Assembly (NCBI GenBank): GCA_009760885.1
Contig: CM019702.1
Location: 46,633,550-46,697,549, forward strand
Direction of reading: 5' to 3'
Length of the DNA stretch: 64,000 nt
DNA from: Achatina immaculata
Lineage: Eukaryota; Mollusca; Gastropoda; Stylommatophora; Achatinidae
The notes under the pieces were generated by a model. That model ran no database searches. It saw only the letters and a list, made by a program, of their open reading frames with translations, and was not told where the DNA came from. Below, piece after piece: positions 35,426-51,121 of this stretch (positions are counted from its first letter, which is position 1; every line of letters begins with the position of its first letter). A program made the translations under genes and the position numbers.

Positions 35426-35633
35426 TTGCACCTCTAAAAAAAAAGATGCTTGATAGCGAAGTCATCATTGTCTGTAGACTGAAAGTCGTGACACTTAGAG
35501 AATGAGGTCATGACATAGAAATTTCGTCGCTTAGATCTAGTCTGCAGCAGGTACCAAATCTTTGAGACGCAAACATACACATGTCGTATCTTGCAAGAGA
35601 CGGACACACACAGACACACATATACATATAAAT

Positions 35634-35758
35634 ATATCTTATATCTTATATCTTTCCCGTTCCGTTAAACGTCACATAGGGCTTGCAAAGTAGTTCGGCA
35701 ATTTCTCCTGTCTTCGACGAATCTTTCAACCTCATCAAGGGATTTTATGCCTGTTAAT
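35634..35758 (-). mobile_element. Short 3' fragment of LINE family B
   Basis: About 120 bp of the family B terminus (ccgttccgttaaacgtcaca on the plus strand) extending to the SLDEV region. It ends directly at a GT/TA microsatellite (35760-35820). A tail of atcttatatcttatatct repeats lies on its 3' side. Confidence 0.6.
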
Positions 35759-35771
35759 TTGTGTGTGTGTG

Positions 35772-38849
<3,078 letters not shown>

Positions 38850-38927
38850 AAAGATTGATTGATTGATCTTTATTTCCAGAGGGTTAAGAATTGGGCACAC
38901 AGGCCCATCTGACATTCTCCCCTTTGA
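38850..38927 (-). mobile_element. Terminal stub of LINE family E inside a GAAA repeat
   Basis: About 60 bp share the family E terminus (ttaagaattgggcacacagg; gatctttatt on the plus strand) with a (GATT)n tail. (GAAA)n tracts flank both sides (38815-38853 and 38927-38949), as expected for a very short insertion into a GAAA microsatellite. Confidence 0.65.
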
Positions 38928-39317
38928 AAGAAAGAAAGAAAGAAAGAAAAGTGGACAGACAGTTGAAGAAAGACAGAGATTAGCAACTGGCAATTAATAA
39001 TATTAAAATGACACTTTTCTCTACACTAAAGGTTGTGAAGCAAGTAGATGTTACCCGCAGATTTTCCAAGCATCGTTCTACCGAGCATCTACTCTCATGA
39101 CTGCTTCTATCAGTGTTGAATTAGACCGCCGTAACAGCACAATAATAAATTAATCACCGATGAAACGCTATATGCACGTAACAACATAGCATTTATAATG
39201 TTTTCACACAGTGGTTAAATCTCTTGACACCTAAGTACACTTCCAGTGCTTGCCGTATGTTAAAATCAATTACAGTAAACATTTTTATTTTAAACCAAAC
39301 TCATTGTTTTATTGCAC

Positions 39318-39480
39318 CCCGTTTCTCGCGTGGAGGTCTGTGGTTCAGGTTCGACCGGTGGCGACCGAAGCACATATCTGTAGAAGTGGATACCTGGTCC
39401 TTCTGGTGATAGGGAAGGAAGGATGGCCACCCTCTAGTGTTCAGGCAAGTCAAAGAAAATATGGGCACTACAGCACTAAC
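39318..39480 (+). mobile_element. Partial copy of the same SINE
   Basis: It shares the order ctgtggttcaggttcgaccg (B-box region), tgtagaagtggatacctggt, ccctctagtgttcaggcaag and aaaatatgggcacta with the full copy 100 bp downstream. The A-box end is eroded and the tail is absent. Adjacent same-strand copies suggest a favoured insertion region or a local duplication. Confidence 0.65.
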
Positions 39481-39579
39481 TACGGAATGACAGGATCACA
39501 TTTTGTTGTTCATATGCCAATATTCTGCTAAACGTGTATCAGAAAATTGTGAAATAAAGAAATGGTATTATCTCATATT

Positions 39580-39872
39580 GAGTGTCTGAGTGGCGAAGTG
39601 GTTAGTGCACTGGTCTCTCATGGCGAAGGTCGGGAGTTCGAATTCGGCCGGAGGCACCCCAGTCACCCAGCTGTAGAAATGGGTACCCGATTTCTTCTGG
39701 AGTTGGGGAAGGAAAGGCGGCCAGACGTGATACTGACCATATCACCCTCTAGTGTGCTGACAGGTCAAGGAAAATATGGCAGGTCAAGGAAAATATGGGC
39801 CACTAACACCATATCCCTATGTGCCTCTAAGGCATGACAGGGTTACCTTCACTTCACTTCACTTCACTTCAC
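39580..39872 (+). mobile_element. tRNA-derived SINE, full copy with 13-bp target duplication
   Basis: The head is tRNA-like, with an A-box-like tggcgaagtggttagtgca and a B-box-like gggagttcgaattc, the usual internal Pol III promoter. A body follows (agctgtagaaatgggtaccc, then ccctctagtgtgctgacagg, then gtgcctctaaggcatgac) and a (CTTCA)n tail. The direct repeat attatctcatatt at 39567-39579 and 39873-39885 is a perfect 13-bp target-site duplication. An 18-bp tandem slip (aggtcaaggaaaatatgg) sits in the body near 39762-39797. Confidence 0.9.
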
Positions 39873-39885
39873 ATTATCTCATATT

Positions 39886-42800
39886 TAGAGAACGTCGATT
39901 CAAGAATAGAAGACACTATGTAAAGTTTTGAGAAGAAAGTACTGAGGAGTGTGCTGAATCTTTGTGACATGAAAAGCTGGGAAACGAGCATACACTGTGA
40001 CATTCTGTAAAATAGGATGAAATTTTGAGATCGAACAGAAGAGTTAGTCATAATATCTTACCATTTTTCTATATTTTCTATATTTTTTAAAGGAGAGAGA
40101 GAGAGAGAGAGAGAAAACTATTGATTGAGACAGGTATTACTTAACACCAACCACACATTAACACTTTAAGTGCTTACAGAGAAGCACCTCTTATAAAGCA
40201 GTAGAGAGTGATGAAAACACGGGCATGGAGGTTAGAACGGTGCCCAGAATAGGACCACCCGAAGAAAATTTGTAAAAATAACCCAGCGGCATATGATAAT
40301 AGATGATAATTTTTGTGATAATTATTGCACCCGCAGAAAAGCATTCAACATTTGTTTTGATGGTGAAATCGACCGTTGGAATTTGTAACAAGACAGCGCA
40401 TGATGTTTTGCTAAAAGAAAAAAAAAAAGGGGGAAACACCACCTACAATTACAATGATTGACACAGACAATAATATTCAGGTCACATTAACTCTCAGGTC
40501 TATACCATTATAAAAAGCAAGTGAGGAGAAGAAAATACGCTGGATTTTTTTTAAAAACTCGCCTGACTATCTATTTTTTTCCTGTGGACACAAGCCAGGG
40601 ATCTCACACACAGCGTGCATTTCAGTTAAACGACTGAAACATGGCTGGTAATTATCACTGGCCTAATCAAAGGCGACATAATGAAGGAAGGATACACGAT
40701 CTCTAACGTTTGTCCCTTTCTTGCCTGTAAGCTCTCTCATTTTTTTTTTTTTTGTGTGCATTCTCTCCCGGCCCAGATCTCCAGCCAGCGATCTCACTTA
40801 TTACTGTAGTCTGTATTAAGACAATGATCGCTGGCAATGTCACGCAAAAAAAAAAAAAAGGTAAAAGAAAAATATTCAGAGATCGAACGTTCTGTGTTCG
40901 CCATACAACACGTGGTATTTGCTTAGCACTGTGACTAGAATCGTGACGCTGCTAGATAGTCTGGTGTATTGATAGCTCTTCATGTCACAGTTTTTCCTTG
41001 GGAAAATACGGACTTGAGATCAAATTCGAAACACAGATAGTGTTGGCAGACATATCGTGAAGGAAATATAGGTCTTTAAAGAATTTAAATTATTTCCTGT
41101 TTTAGCGAAGGAATGAATGACCGTTACTTTGGAAATATAACTTTAAATGGTTAATGAAACACAAAACACGTACAGACATCAAGTGGCAGCGAGGAATAGT
41201 ATTTCTATCTAAAAATACCATAGCAAAAAAAAAAAAAATAAATAAATAAATAACACAGACGTTTATTATCTTGATGTGTTTCGAGAATACGTAATCAGGA
41301 CTTATTTTCAGATTTCACACATAAAGTTATTGCGCATACAGTTTGCCCTCTTTTTGGGAGATCCATGTTATAAACAACCTTAAAAGCTATATATAGCCAT
41401 TGCGTTATTTCCTGGGTTAAAAATATGGCGGCTGAGTTCGTAGTAAACTTGTCTGCGTGGTCTTGACATTTTTTTACATGGCAACACTATTTATTAATAT
41501 TGTTTTCTTCAATACCATCATACCACGAGGTGGGCAATTTCTGTCCACTTTTGTCTAAACAGTGCAAGCTCGCAAGAAAGAATCGCAATAGAATATGCAT
41601 ACACAATGAGGTATGAATACTCGCACATATTAATATACATACATAATGAGGTATGAATACTCTTACATATTAATGTACATAACTTTTAAGGAAATGCTTA
41701 TGTGCTTAGATTTTTCACATATGGTATCTCCATGATTAATAATCATACACAAAATATTGATATCTCCACGATTTATAATCATACACAAGCTACAGATGTA
41801 TCCGCGACTCATAATCACACAAATACTATGGATGTTTCCACGATTAATAGTCATATATTCATATACCATGAATGTCTCCGCGATTAGCAATCATACATAT
41901 ACCTGGACGAGTAGGCAGGCAAGCACACATACACCCACACAGACAAGCACACATACACCCACACAGACAAGCACACATACACCCACACAGACACCTATCC
42001 TAGTATTTGCCTCGGTCCCTTCTCCCCCCCCCCCCCGCCCAAGACACACTTAACATATCATAGGTTGCACTGACACGTTACTGCCCACGATAGGGTCGCG
42101 AACAAACAAAGTTGTCCCAGTTGAAAGCTCCGTTGGTGGTTTTTTTTTTTTTTTTGGCCAAAGTTCTGGTATATTGAATGTTTTAAAGGGTTAGAATGAG
42201 GCTAACTGTGGCGGACATGAGAAGCACGCACATGAGCCTAGAAATGTAGGTTCAGTTTTACAAAAATATGGAAAGAGTGAGGAAAGAGGTCAGAAACAAT
42301 GATGGCAGAAAGTAAGATGAGCACATATAAAAGAAAACATAGAACAATCCAATATTTTGGCAAACGCCTTCGTTAAGGAAAAACATTTTAAAAAACACAA
42401 CAGATTTGTTAAAAGTGAAAAACAGATGAAAAATTAAAGACCTAGCTTTAAAAAAAAATCTTTGTTGTAAGAGAGATGGGCACAAAATGCGTCCAGTTAG
42501 ACGTAGGTAAGCACAAAGCTCGACTGAGACAATCTTGCCTTTGAGACAACCTTTGTGCTTACCTGTGTCCACCTAGGGTCATTTTTTTTTTACCTGTCTC
42601 TCTTACTAGAATGATACCAAAGAGCTAAGTGTTTAATTTTTCATCTATTTTTCGTGTTTTTATCTTTTGTGTTGTTTTTGTATATGATCCTTGAACAAAG
42701 GCTTAGCCGAAATATTAGATTGTTGTATGTTCTTCATTCATACTTGCTCATCTTACTTTCTGCCATTTTTTTTTTCTGCTCACTTTTCTCACTTATTCTA

Positions 42801-42982
42801 TCCTTCTGTAAAACTGAACCATACACATATACCGTTCATTACCAGAACCAGTTTTACTACAGTCGTTATCTCTCTTATCTCTCACTGTAGAGCACAATCG
42901 GACAACGTGGCCAAAGCTCTTTTGAAAGTTATTAGCTTTCGTAGCCCCCCCCCCCCAAAAAAAAAGTAAAAGTGTTATTATA
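39886..42982. other. Non-coding stretch
   Basis: Contains (GA)n near 40093-40113, the 41788 segment and C-runs at 42024-42037 and 42945-42956. The frame at 42258-42572 is phenylalanine-rich low complexity. Confidence 0.45.
41788..41995. repeat. Segment duplicated at 43309, ending in a 24-bp tandem repeat
   Basis: The stretch from gatgtatccgcgactcataa to the 24-bp units (acaagcacacatacacccac) is found again at 43309-43483 with essentially no difference except one fewer 24-bp unit. Confidence 0.93.
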
Positions 42983-43650
42983 TAGTGAAGGAAATAGTAT
43001 TAAAGTGCTATATAGAACCAATATTGCTATATGATTGTGAAACTTGGACGGTCAACAAGATGACAAAGAAATTGGAAGTAACAGAGATGTGGTTTTTGGT
43101 GAAATATGCAACAGATGCCATGCACAGGCAGAACAAAAACAAACAAACAAAGAGGTCCTCAAAGTAGTTTCAGGACAACGAAAACGTAGTTAAAATGTTA
43201 ATGAAAGAGACAATCAAAATGTATTGGACATGTCATGAGAAGACAGAAGTGGAGATTCTAGTTAACGATTGGAAAGTTCAAGGGGAAAAAGGAAGAGAGG
43301 AAGGCCAAGATGTATCCGCGACTCATAATCACACAAATACTATGGATGTTTCCACGATTAATAGTCATATATTCATATACCATGAATGTCTCCGCGATTA
43401 GCAATCATACATATACCTGGACGAGTAGGCAGGCAAGCACACATACACCCACACAGACAAGCACACATACACCCACACAGACATATATATATATATATAT
43501 ATATACCAGAACTTTGTGAACTCAGTGGACTGACCAAGTGGCATGGGAAAACAAAAGCATCTGAACCAATTGGAAACATCAAGGACCGCACAAGATGGAG
43601 AAGCATGATCACCAACGCTATCCGGCACGTCACAAAATATTAATAATAAT
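42983..43650 (+). mobile_element. RTE-like LINE fragment split by a foreign insertion
   Basis: The left part (42983-43308) encodes VLKCYIEPILLYDCETWTV and EMWF, as in family A, but diverged. The right part (43505-43645) encodes the matching 3' end, RWRSMITNAIRHVT, with a (TAA)n tail. Between them lies about 196 bp that is a near-identical copy of another place in this window (41788-41962) followed by a TA tract. The element is therefore older than that insertion. Confidence 0.65.
43309..43505. repeat. Second copy of the 41788 segment, inside a LINE
   Basis: About 175 bp copied from 41788-41962 plus (TA)n, interrupting a family A LINE between its basic segment and its 3' end. Both copies lie on the plus strand, 1.5 kb apart. 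Confidence 0.93.
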
Positions 43651-44306
43651 AATAATATAGTGCAATATATAACAGGTACATCGCTCCAGAGCCCAGGAAC
43701 AAAGGGGGCCCGGTGGGCTAAGTGTGATAGAAGGTGAAGAAAGGGGCCCGAGGATTCCAGTGGCTAAAGGTAGAATAAAATAGAGGTCCCGTTCTGTGGC
43801 CACTCACTTCACAAAATTTCTTTCAGAATCTGGGCTTACACCTCGCACTGCAGACAAGCGCTAGATGTTTTTAATCAAGCTACACAGGCAGATGTGTAGA
43901 ACCGTGAGTGAACCAACCATCTGTCCTACGGGAATCTGACCCCCCCCCCCCCCCCAACCACTAGAGATCAAGCTACTCCTACGCGCTAATGTGAAGGTTG
44001 CACAAAAATTATATAAACTCCGTGCTATACACAGACAGAGTAGCTATTCTGTGTTACATTCTCGAAGACGTGAACGATATAATGGAATATGCAGAAAAAT
44101 GTAGGAGAAATAAGCAGAGAACAAACCTACGTAAGACATATTAAACATGTTCGTTTATTGTATGAATATATTAGTACTCGATTTATACAGAGGGTCTACT
44201 CCCTTGATTTATTCCACTCAATAAAAGAATAAAGACTAGTGCCATGAGAAAGACTTAGAAAGCAAGGAGTATTACAGCGAGAAAAAAGTGCTGCAATAAG
44301 AAAGAT

Positions 44307-44472
44307 TACTACACTGAGAAAAGGCGACTACAGAAGGAAATACTACACTGAGAAAAGGCGACTACAGAAGGAAATACTACACTGAGAAAAGGCGACTACA
44401 GAAGGAAATACTACACGGAGAAAAGGCGACTACAGAAGGAAATACTACACTGAGAAAAGGCGACTACCACCG
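44307..44472. repeat. 34-bp tandem repeat, five units
   Basis: Units start at 44307, 44341, 44375, 44409 and 44443; core tactacactgagaaaaggcg then actacagaaggaaa. Confidence 0.92.
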
Positions 44473-44554
44473 CAAAAACTATTGCAGTGAGAGAAACTGC
44501 TACAATGGGAAAAAACTTACCATGAAAAAAAAATAATGCAATGATTTAGATATA

Positions 44555-45250
44555 TTACATCCTTCCTGTGCCGTTAAACATCACATAGGGCTCGCACAGT
44601 TGTTCGCCAAGTTTTCATGTTTTCGACGAGTTTTTCAACTTCATCAAGGGATATTATGCCCACTAAACTGGCTTCTCTTAACAATGTCCTCTTTAGAGTT
44701 TCATGTGGTCGACCTCTTTTTTTTTCGGCCTGTTGTCCTCCACTTAATAGATTGTTTTTTCTCATCACATAGCCTACATATGTCGATCTTCTTTTTCTGA
44801 TCACCCATGAGACAGGTTGTTGTTTGCTCGTCTGTCTTATCTCTGCGTTGTTCTTAAATTCATTCCACTTTATACCAAGTATTTTCCTGAGGCATTTGTT
44901 TTCAAAAGAGTCTAATTTCTTATCTATATCTTAAGTTGATTTCCAGCTTTCGCTTGCATAAATGAAGGTGGATATCACATGTGAATTGAATAATCTTAAC
45001 TTGGTTTTTGTGATTATATCTTTTGAAATCATATGTTCTCAAGATTTTTGAAGGACAATGCTGCTTTTGCAGTTCTAACTTCCTTCCTGGTGTCACCATC
45101 CTGGTCTATGTAGCTGCCAAGGTATGCAAATTGGTTTACTTCATCAACAGCTGTTCCTTCTGTGTATATTTTTCCTTCTTGATTAATGAGAAATTTCATA
45201 ATTTTTGTTGTGGCTTTCTTAAATTTCAAGATCTGTTTTGCTAGCCAAGG
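44555..45250 (-). mobile_element. LINE family B, longest copy in the window
   Basis: The minus strand encodes QFAYLGSYIDQDGDTRKEV (the YLG block after the RT palm) and, nearer the 3' end, MIRKRRSTYVGYVMRKNN and ETLKRTLLREASL, ending in RALCDV and the conserved terminus. Multiple frame breaks separate these pieces. It is 5'-truncated near 45250 in the segment KFKKATTKIMKFLINQEGK. The family is non-LTR; its exact clade is not assigned. Confidence 0.75.
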
Positions 45251-46844
45251 AAGACAGGGATTCTGTTTTTTTTTTGTATTTCCTGCATCGATTATTAGAT
45301 ATGTACGGGACAAAAAAATGAAAATCAAAGTACAGCGTACAGATGTGCCCTGTGATCCCGTACAGAGACGTTTAAATCCGTTTTCCCTCATATCCGACTT
45401 TGTCAAAGATAGTGGTTCGAACCAGTCAAATCTCTATCCAGCCAGGCGGGTCCTCCAAACATTGAATTCTCACCAGATATCGTTTATCTTTGCTCGAAGA
45501 TTATTACACACGGGGAGGGGGGGGGGGGGGAAGAGAGATTTGCTTCCCTGGGTTAACCTTCGCACTTTGACCCGATGGTTTAGCACGTGTTATGATGGAT
45601 GTGAAAAAGAAAGAAAAAAAACACGCGAGAAAATAGAAAGCATGAAATATATAAGCAGACTTGCATGGAGACTAGTCCTATGGACAGATAGACAGGCAGA
45701 CAGACAGGACAAAGATTACAGACGATAGCCGCACAAAGTATACAAAAAAGTATATATTAAAAAGTATATACAGTGTGTGCGTGTGTGGAAAAAAAATAAA
45801 GTGAAAGTAGTGAATCTCCCAGAGGCTGTGAGCTAGAAGCTGTCAGGCAGCTAATGCCATAGTGAAGAACCTGACTACTCTTTATAGTTGTTGAGCTTTA
45901 GAAAAGATACGCAATTTTGAATTGTAGGAGTGCCTTGTAAGCATTTACTCCTAGTAGAATGAAGATAATAATATAATTGATGAAAATGTAGATATCAAGT
46001 TAAGTCGCTTATTGTTTTGTACTTTTTTTCTTATTTTATTAACTTTTTATAACAGTGTTGTGAAATATTGTAAATAAATACGCAAATGAATAACTAGAAA
46101 GCCTGTATCGATCATGCAAAGGAGGGAAACTATCGTCATTTGAACCTAATAGTACATTTATCTGTTTCTAGAATATAGATTTCGCATGTTCTAGGTTGGT
46201 AGATGCTGTCAACTTTAAAATGGTAAATAACTTGGCCATGGTAGGATGTGGAGAGTCCGTCATGTGGAGCAATGTCTTTTTTACGATTTTGTGCTTCGTG
46301 TGCATAATTTGTAATTCGTGTGCAAATGTATTCTCAAAAATATTTTTGCGCGCATTAGTACTTCATAAAGTGAAAGTACAGCGTATAATTAAAAACTCTC
46401 CTAGGAAAAATATATAAAATCCAAAGAAATCAGGAAAACAAATTCATATAGTGCTACCATATTTTTCTTCAGCGCTACTATAACACAAAGTAACATTAGG
46501 AAATTGAAAAGTAAAATTAGCAATTTTAAAATAAATTTTTATGCGCGGCGTATAAAATTTTCGTCCCTTATATATGATCCTCTTGTGTGAGAGGACGCGG
46601 TGTTGCACAGCTTATAGGGAACACAGCTGCGGAGCGTCAGTATGAGAAGTATTGCAACAGTAATCTAAACGTTTATAACAGTTGATGACGTTCATACAAG
46701 GCAAAAGTGTTTGCGGTGGCTGTTGTAATAAAATAATAATAATAACACTACATTTACTTGTGGTACTGGTAGTAGATGTAGGAGCGAAAGGAGAAGTAAA
46801 AGTGGTAGTAACGGGAAAGTTAACCTGCGAGACCCAGCAGTAGT
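45251..46844. other. Non-coding stretch; nothing recognised
   Basis: The 180-codon frame at 45186-45728 starts inside the family B LINE and runs into unrelated low-complexity sequence, so it is not a gene. Confidence 0.5.
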
Positions 46845-47392
46845 AGTCACTCAGTCAGTCACTCAATCAGTCAGTCAGTCATTTGCATGTCCCTTGCTGA
46901 ACTTCGCCTCCCTAACAGCTCTCATGTAGGCCTCTCGGTTGTAAGCAAGGTGCCCTGTTGCTGATACGTCCATTCGCAGATCATCAACGATGTCTTGCAG
47001 TATCTTGGCTTGGTCGTCCTCTCTTTCTTTTTCCAATTATGTACTCTTCTTGTAGTATGGACATATTTGTTCTTTTTTGTGTCCATGATATTCGAAGAAC
47101 TCTTCTGTAGCATTTACATTCAATGGCATTTATGTGTATCTCATCTGTTTTGTTAAGTGTGCAGGTCTCACAGGCATATGTTGCGATGGGAAAGATCCAT
47201 GCCCTTAAAAATCTGATTTTTGTAATTCTGTTTTCCTCCACAGTTTCTTTAGTTGTTTTATTTATTTATTTATTTACTTTTTAAGAGCGATAGATGTCCT
47301 CCTTTTAATTTCCCTCATTGTATCTCCATTATTAGTTAGTAATGATCCAAGATATTCAAAACTCTCCACCTCTTCCAGTTTTTCATCATTTT
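46845..47392 (-). mobile_element. LINE family D, RT C-terminal region to tail
   Basis: On the minus strand the frame reads EKLEEVESFEYLGSLLTNNG (the YLG block), then REIKRRTSIALK. After a spacer it reads ENRITKIRFLRAWIFPIATY, CETCTLNKTDEI, CYRRVLRISWTQKRTN and GKRKRGRPSQDT. The tail is (ACTG)n-like, seen as cagtcagtcagtc at 46866-46880. Frames are interrupted, so it is a dead copy. Confidence 0.7.
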
Positions 47393-50247
47393 AGTAGTAC
47401 CAACAGGAACAATATCGGCAGCACTAGTTGCTATTGACGATGTACAGGACGCGGTATTGAAAATACCAGTAAAACATAAAGCACCTGCAACAATTGTAGT
47501 AAAAGCTGTGTAAATTGAGAAGAACTAGCTGTTACAATAGTAGCATCGGTAGAAGCAGTAATAGATGTAGCAGAAGCAGTGTTGATTGTAGTTATAGCGT
47601 AAACAATGATGGCAGTAGCTGCAACAAAGGGACATTTGAACACTGCTCTAACATTTGATGGTGGCGTTTACTGGGGAAGAGAAAGGCCTAACCAGGAATG
47701 AATTTTTAACTCAAAATGAGTTTAATGAAGTATTTAAAACAGGCTGGTTTATTGACTTATACGCTCAGGCGAAGTTTTTAACCCAAATTGCGTTTTACCA
47801 AGTCATTAACACAGTTTTGTTGTTGGCTCGTAGAATCAAATATGAAAGCACATATTCCCGTATGTATGTTATTAGCCTTCCCAAAGACAGTTTGGTAAAG
47901 AAACATAGCGACATTCTATTAATGTATATCCTGGATGTTAATTATTACATTAACGATTAACAGGTCGAAGACAGCTCTGAATGTATTAATCATAAGTTAG
48001 AAAAAAGGGTAAAATAATTATGAAATAATTTACTAATGGGAACAAAAAAAGACACGTCTTAACTTACTCCACCTTACAGGATGTCCCAAAATATGTATAC
48101 ACTTCAACGCTTGTAATTCGTTTACTATCAGAAGCAGAGAAGTTATAAACGATCAAAACCACCATGGACATTTTAAAAAAAACGAACTATAAACATAAAC
48201 TACATGGCACAGAAATATAATCCCACCACAAGAGATATAAGCACTCAATGTATATGTTGTATTAGACACTTATGTGTAAAATGAAATAAAAACAAATCCA
48301 ACGATGATAATCATATTAAGACCGGAATTGTCCGCATAGAAAATATATGTCACAGTTTTCAGTATTTCTGAATTCCCAGTTAGGTGTGAGAAGTGATTAC
48401 TGCACACCCATCAGCTGATTAAAGCGGATAGGGCTAAGTAAACTTTATGAACAAATATCAGGCATTACCTTTGTGCTCTTTTTTACATACGTATAGTATT
48501 TAATGTTTCTGAACAATGACACAAGCATTATCGCCTTATCTACCTTATCCATATACTTTAAAAGGAAGGTTGGAGTGTTTAGTTATCTGGAACAATTAAA
48601 GAAGGTTAAGTGGCCAGCTGTAATATCCTTTAAGACAAAGGTTTAACAAAAAAATTAGTCATCGCAAGGTGATACAATATAGACCATATGCAATCCCCCA
48701 AGGTAGGTAACACTTGCTGTAGTGTTGAAACTGGTTAAAGATTCTTTGTTCTTGTTCAGTTAACAGTTACCGACCCAGGGCTGGTCATGCTAGCTTCAGG
48801 GTTGGCGAAACTTAGCTGACCAAGACCCTGTTACACCTCTCCGTTGTTATACCCCAACACTCCAAGGTCAAGCCTAAAGGGAGAGGGTTCGCCATGGTCC
48901 CTAAGGTGGTGGTATCTGTTAAAGAAGTATTGCACACCCTTTGCTTTGTAACTCCACACAGGAAGTGAAACAAATATCACCCGCAAATGCAACCCGCTCC
49001 CAGTCCGACACGATACTGTACCTCATCATCTTCACCGTATTGGCTGCAGAGAACAACAGCTCGCAGTTAAGAAGAAGAAGAAGACATACATGGAAAGAGA
49101 GGCCAACTAAAGACAACTTTATAGATTACATCTGAGGCACCACACAAATACTAGTAATATAGACCGCAAGAAAAGAAGACAATTTGTTGCTAGCCTGAAA
49201 ATCTCCACACGGCGCAATGAATGGTTAGCTCCTTAGTTATAACACCATCTGATTTGTAACATGGAATGAAAAGTCGAAACTGAAACAAAACAGCAGAAAG
49301 TGTGACCCTCGACTCCTTCCAGTCCCACTCTAGATAAAGATCGACAAAACCTTGCCACTGAAGATGCCGCCTTACTTCTAAAATCGGCAAACTTCTAGCA
49401 GTCAATAAATTATCCACCTTCTTCAACTTTCTCCCTAAAAAAAGAAAAGGCTGTGCCAAAACATCCTTATAAATTAAGCAGAGGTCGACTTGATCCCCTC
49501 TAATGGTGTTGGAGCTAGTTAAGAAGTATGTTAATATAGCCAGTTTTGCAGGACATGGGACTCAGTTACTTGTGTACTTGGCCGGAAATAAGAAACAGGC
49601 GAGAGTTTGCTTTCATTGTCACTGTCATCGACACTGCGCGCGCGCATACACACTAACTTCCCTTCCTCAAAACAGAGATTAAAGAAAAACTAACAAAGAA
49701 TATTACAAAGTACCCATGTCTTAACGTCAAGAAACAGACTGTAAACCACCAGGTTGTGTGTTGCTACATCCATCAGAAATGTTTATATCAGAAGGAACTT
49801 AAACAACCAAATAACATCTATTATAATGAACGTTCAAGAAAGAATCTAATGAAAAGAAAATGATTATATTATATACACGCCACGGTAATCTAAGCAACTA
49901 GGCAATTTGTAGTCGCCAAAAAGAATGAAAAATGATTTTCTGCACACAAAAATATTTCATAAACCATACAAATCTCCATGAAGGGAAGATGGTACATTTT
50001 AAAAAATAACAAACATTTTTGCAAAAAAGAAAAAAAAAACAAGAAACACACACACAAAAATCACAAACAGATTATTCGTTGTTGCGTCATAAACAGTTTT
50101 CTTCTATACTGGCCACCAAAACAATAACAACTGAATTCTGTTTTGATGAATGTTCGATTGCTTTGTTCTCGGTTGCTTTGTTCTTCTTACTTTACATATT
50201 TAAGAAACAGGAAACAGTGCTTCATCTGTCAACCCAGTTTAATCAGT
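47393..50247. other. Non-coding stretch around repeat X copy 3
   Basis: 47400-47640 has an irregular GTAGTA/GCAGCA triplet-like patch. No gene was recognised elsewhere. Confidence 0.45.
48775..49083 (-). repeat. Interspersed repeat X, copy 3
   Basis: Reverse orientation: ggttggcgaaacttagctga, gttaaagaagtattgcacac and gagaacaacagctcgcagtt are the complements of the landmarks in copy 1. A (GAA)n run at 49071-49083 marks its outer end. Confidence 0.7.
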
Positions 50248-50485
50248 ACAGAGACTAGAGGGCGTTTACAGAGACTAGAGAGTGTGTACAGGGACTAGAG
50301 AGCGTTTACAGAGACTAGAGAGTGTTTACAGAAACTAGAGAGCGCGTACAGAGACTAGAGAGCGCGTACAGAGATTAGAGAGCGTGTACAGGGACTAGAG
50401 AGCGTAAGCAGCGACTAGAGAGCGTACTAGAGAGCGTTTACAGAGACTAGAGAGCGTGTACAGGGACTAGAGAGCGTGTATAAAG
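50248..50485. repeat. 20-bp tandem repeat, about eleven units
   Basis: Unit agagactagagagcgtttac with g/t and length variants; one unit is shortened near 50420. Confidence 0.92.
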
Positions 50486-50701
50486 ACTTGCAGGAACTAA
50501 TATGCGTCAATTCAAAACATATAGCAATATAAGGCTAAGAAATTTAAACTAATTACAACCTTAGACACAGAAGAGCAGGCTGTATGTGCTCTTTTATGGA
50601 AAGTATACTAACCCGAAAGAAAGAGTTTTATTCTTCTGGGTAATATAATAGCGTTCTTCTCACGATAGTGGATTTATAAGAGTTACATGGAACTAATAAA
50701 A

Positions 50702-51099
50702 CAGTGGTTCTCAACCCATGGGCCGCGGTCCACAGGTGGGCCGTGACAGGAAGTATTGTGGGCCGTGCTAAAGCCTCAAAGCAAAAGAGAGAGAGAGAGA
50801 GAAAGAGAAAGGGAGGGGAGGAGAGAGAGAAAATAAAAAAAATTATTCCTCATTTTTCATGCAATGCATAGGGGCAGACTGCACGGATGCAAACCGCAGA
50901 ATTGTAGTTCGCTTTATTTGTAAATGAAAGAACGTTTGTGTAGCAATGAACATGCAGTGAAACATGTAGAGAAAATGTTACATAATACTTTATAAAATTA
51001 GATTGATATCTTGCAAATATAAAGCACTATATTACTGGGCCGCAAAAATGTTTGACTTTTAAATGTAGGCCGTGCAGCAAAAGGGTCTGAGAACCGCTG
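50702..51099. mobile_element. hAT-type MITE with terminal inverted repeats and 8-bp duplication
   Basis: The 398-bp element begins CAGTGGTTCTCAACCC and ends so that its reverse complement begins CAGCGGTTCTCAGACCC, a classical hAT terminus. The flanking 8-bp repeats are TAATAAAA (50694-50701) and TAATAAAG (51100-51107). It contains a GA-rich run and no transposase frame, so it is non-autonomous. Confidence 0.85.
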
Positions 51100-51121
51100 T
51101 AATAAAGCCAAGCTAAGATTA

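Noticed and set aside
39590..39660. tRNA gene
   Set aside because: A and B boxes are present, but a long body, a pentamer tail and a target duplication show a SINE.
45186..45728. 180-codon plus-strand frame
   Set aside because: Its start lies in antisense LINE sequence and the rest is low complexity.
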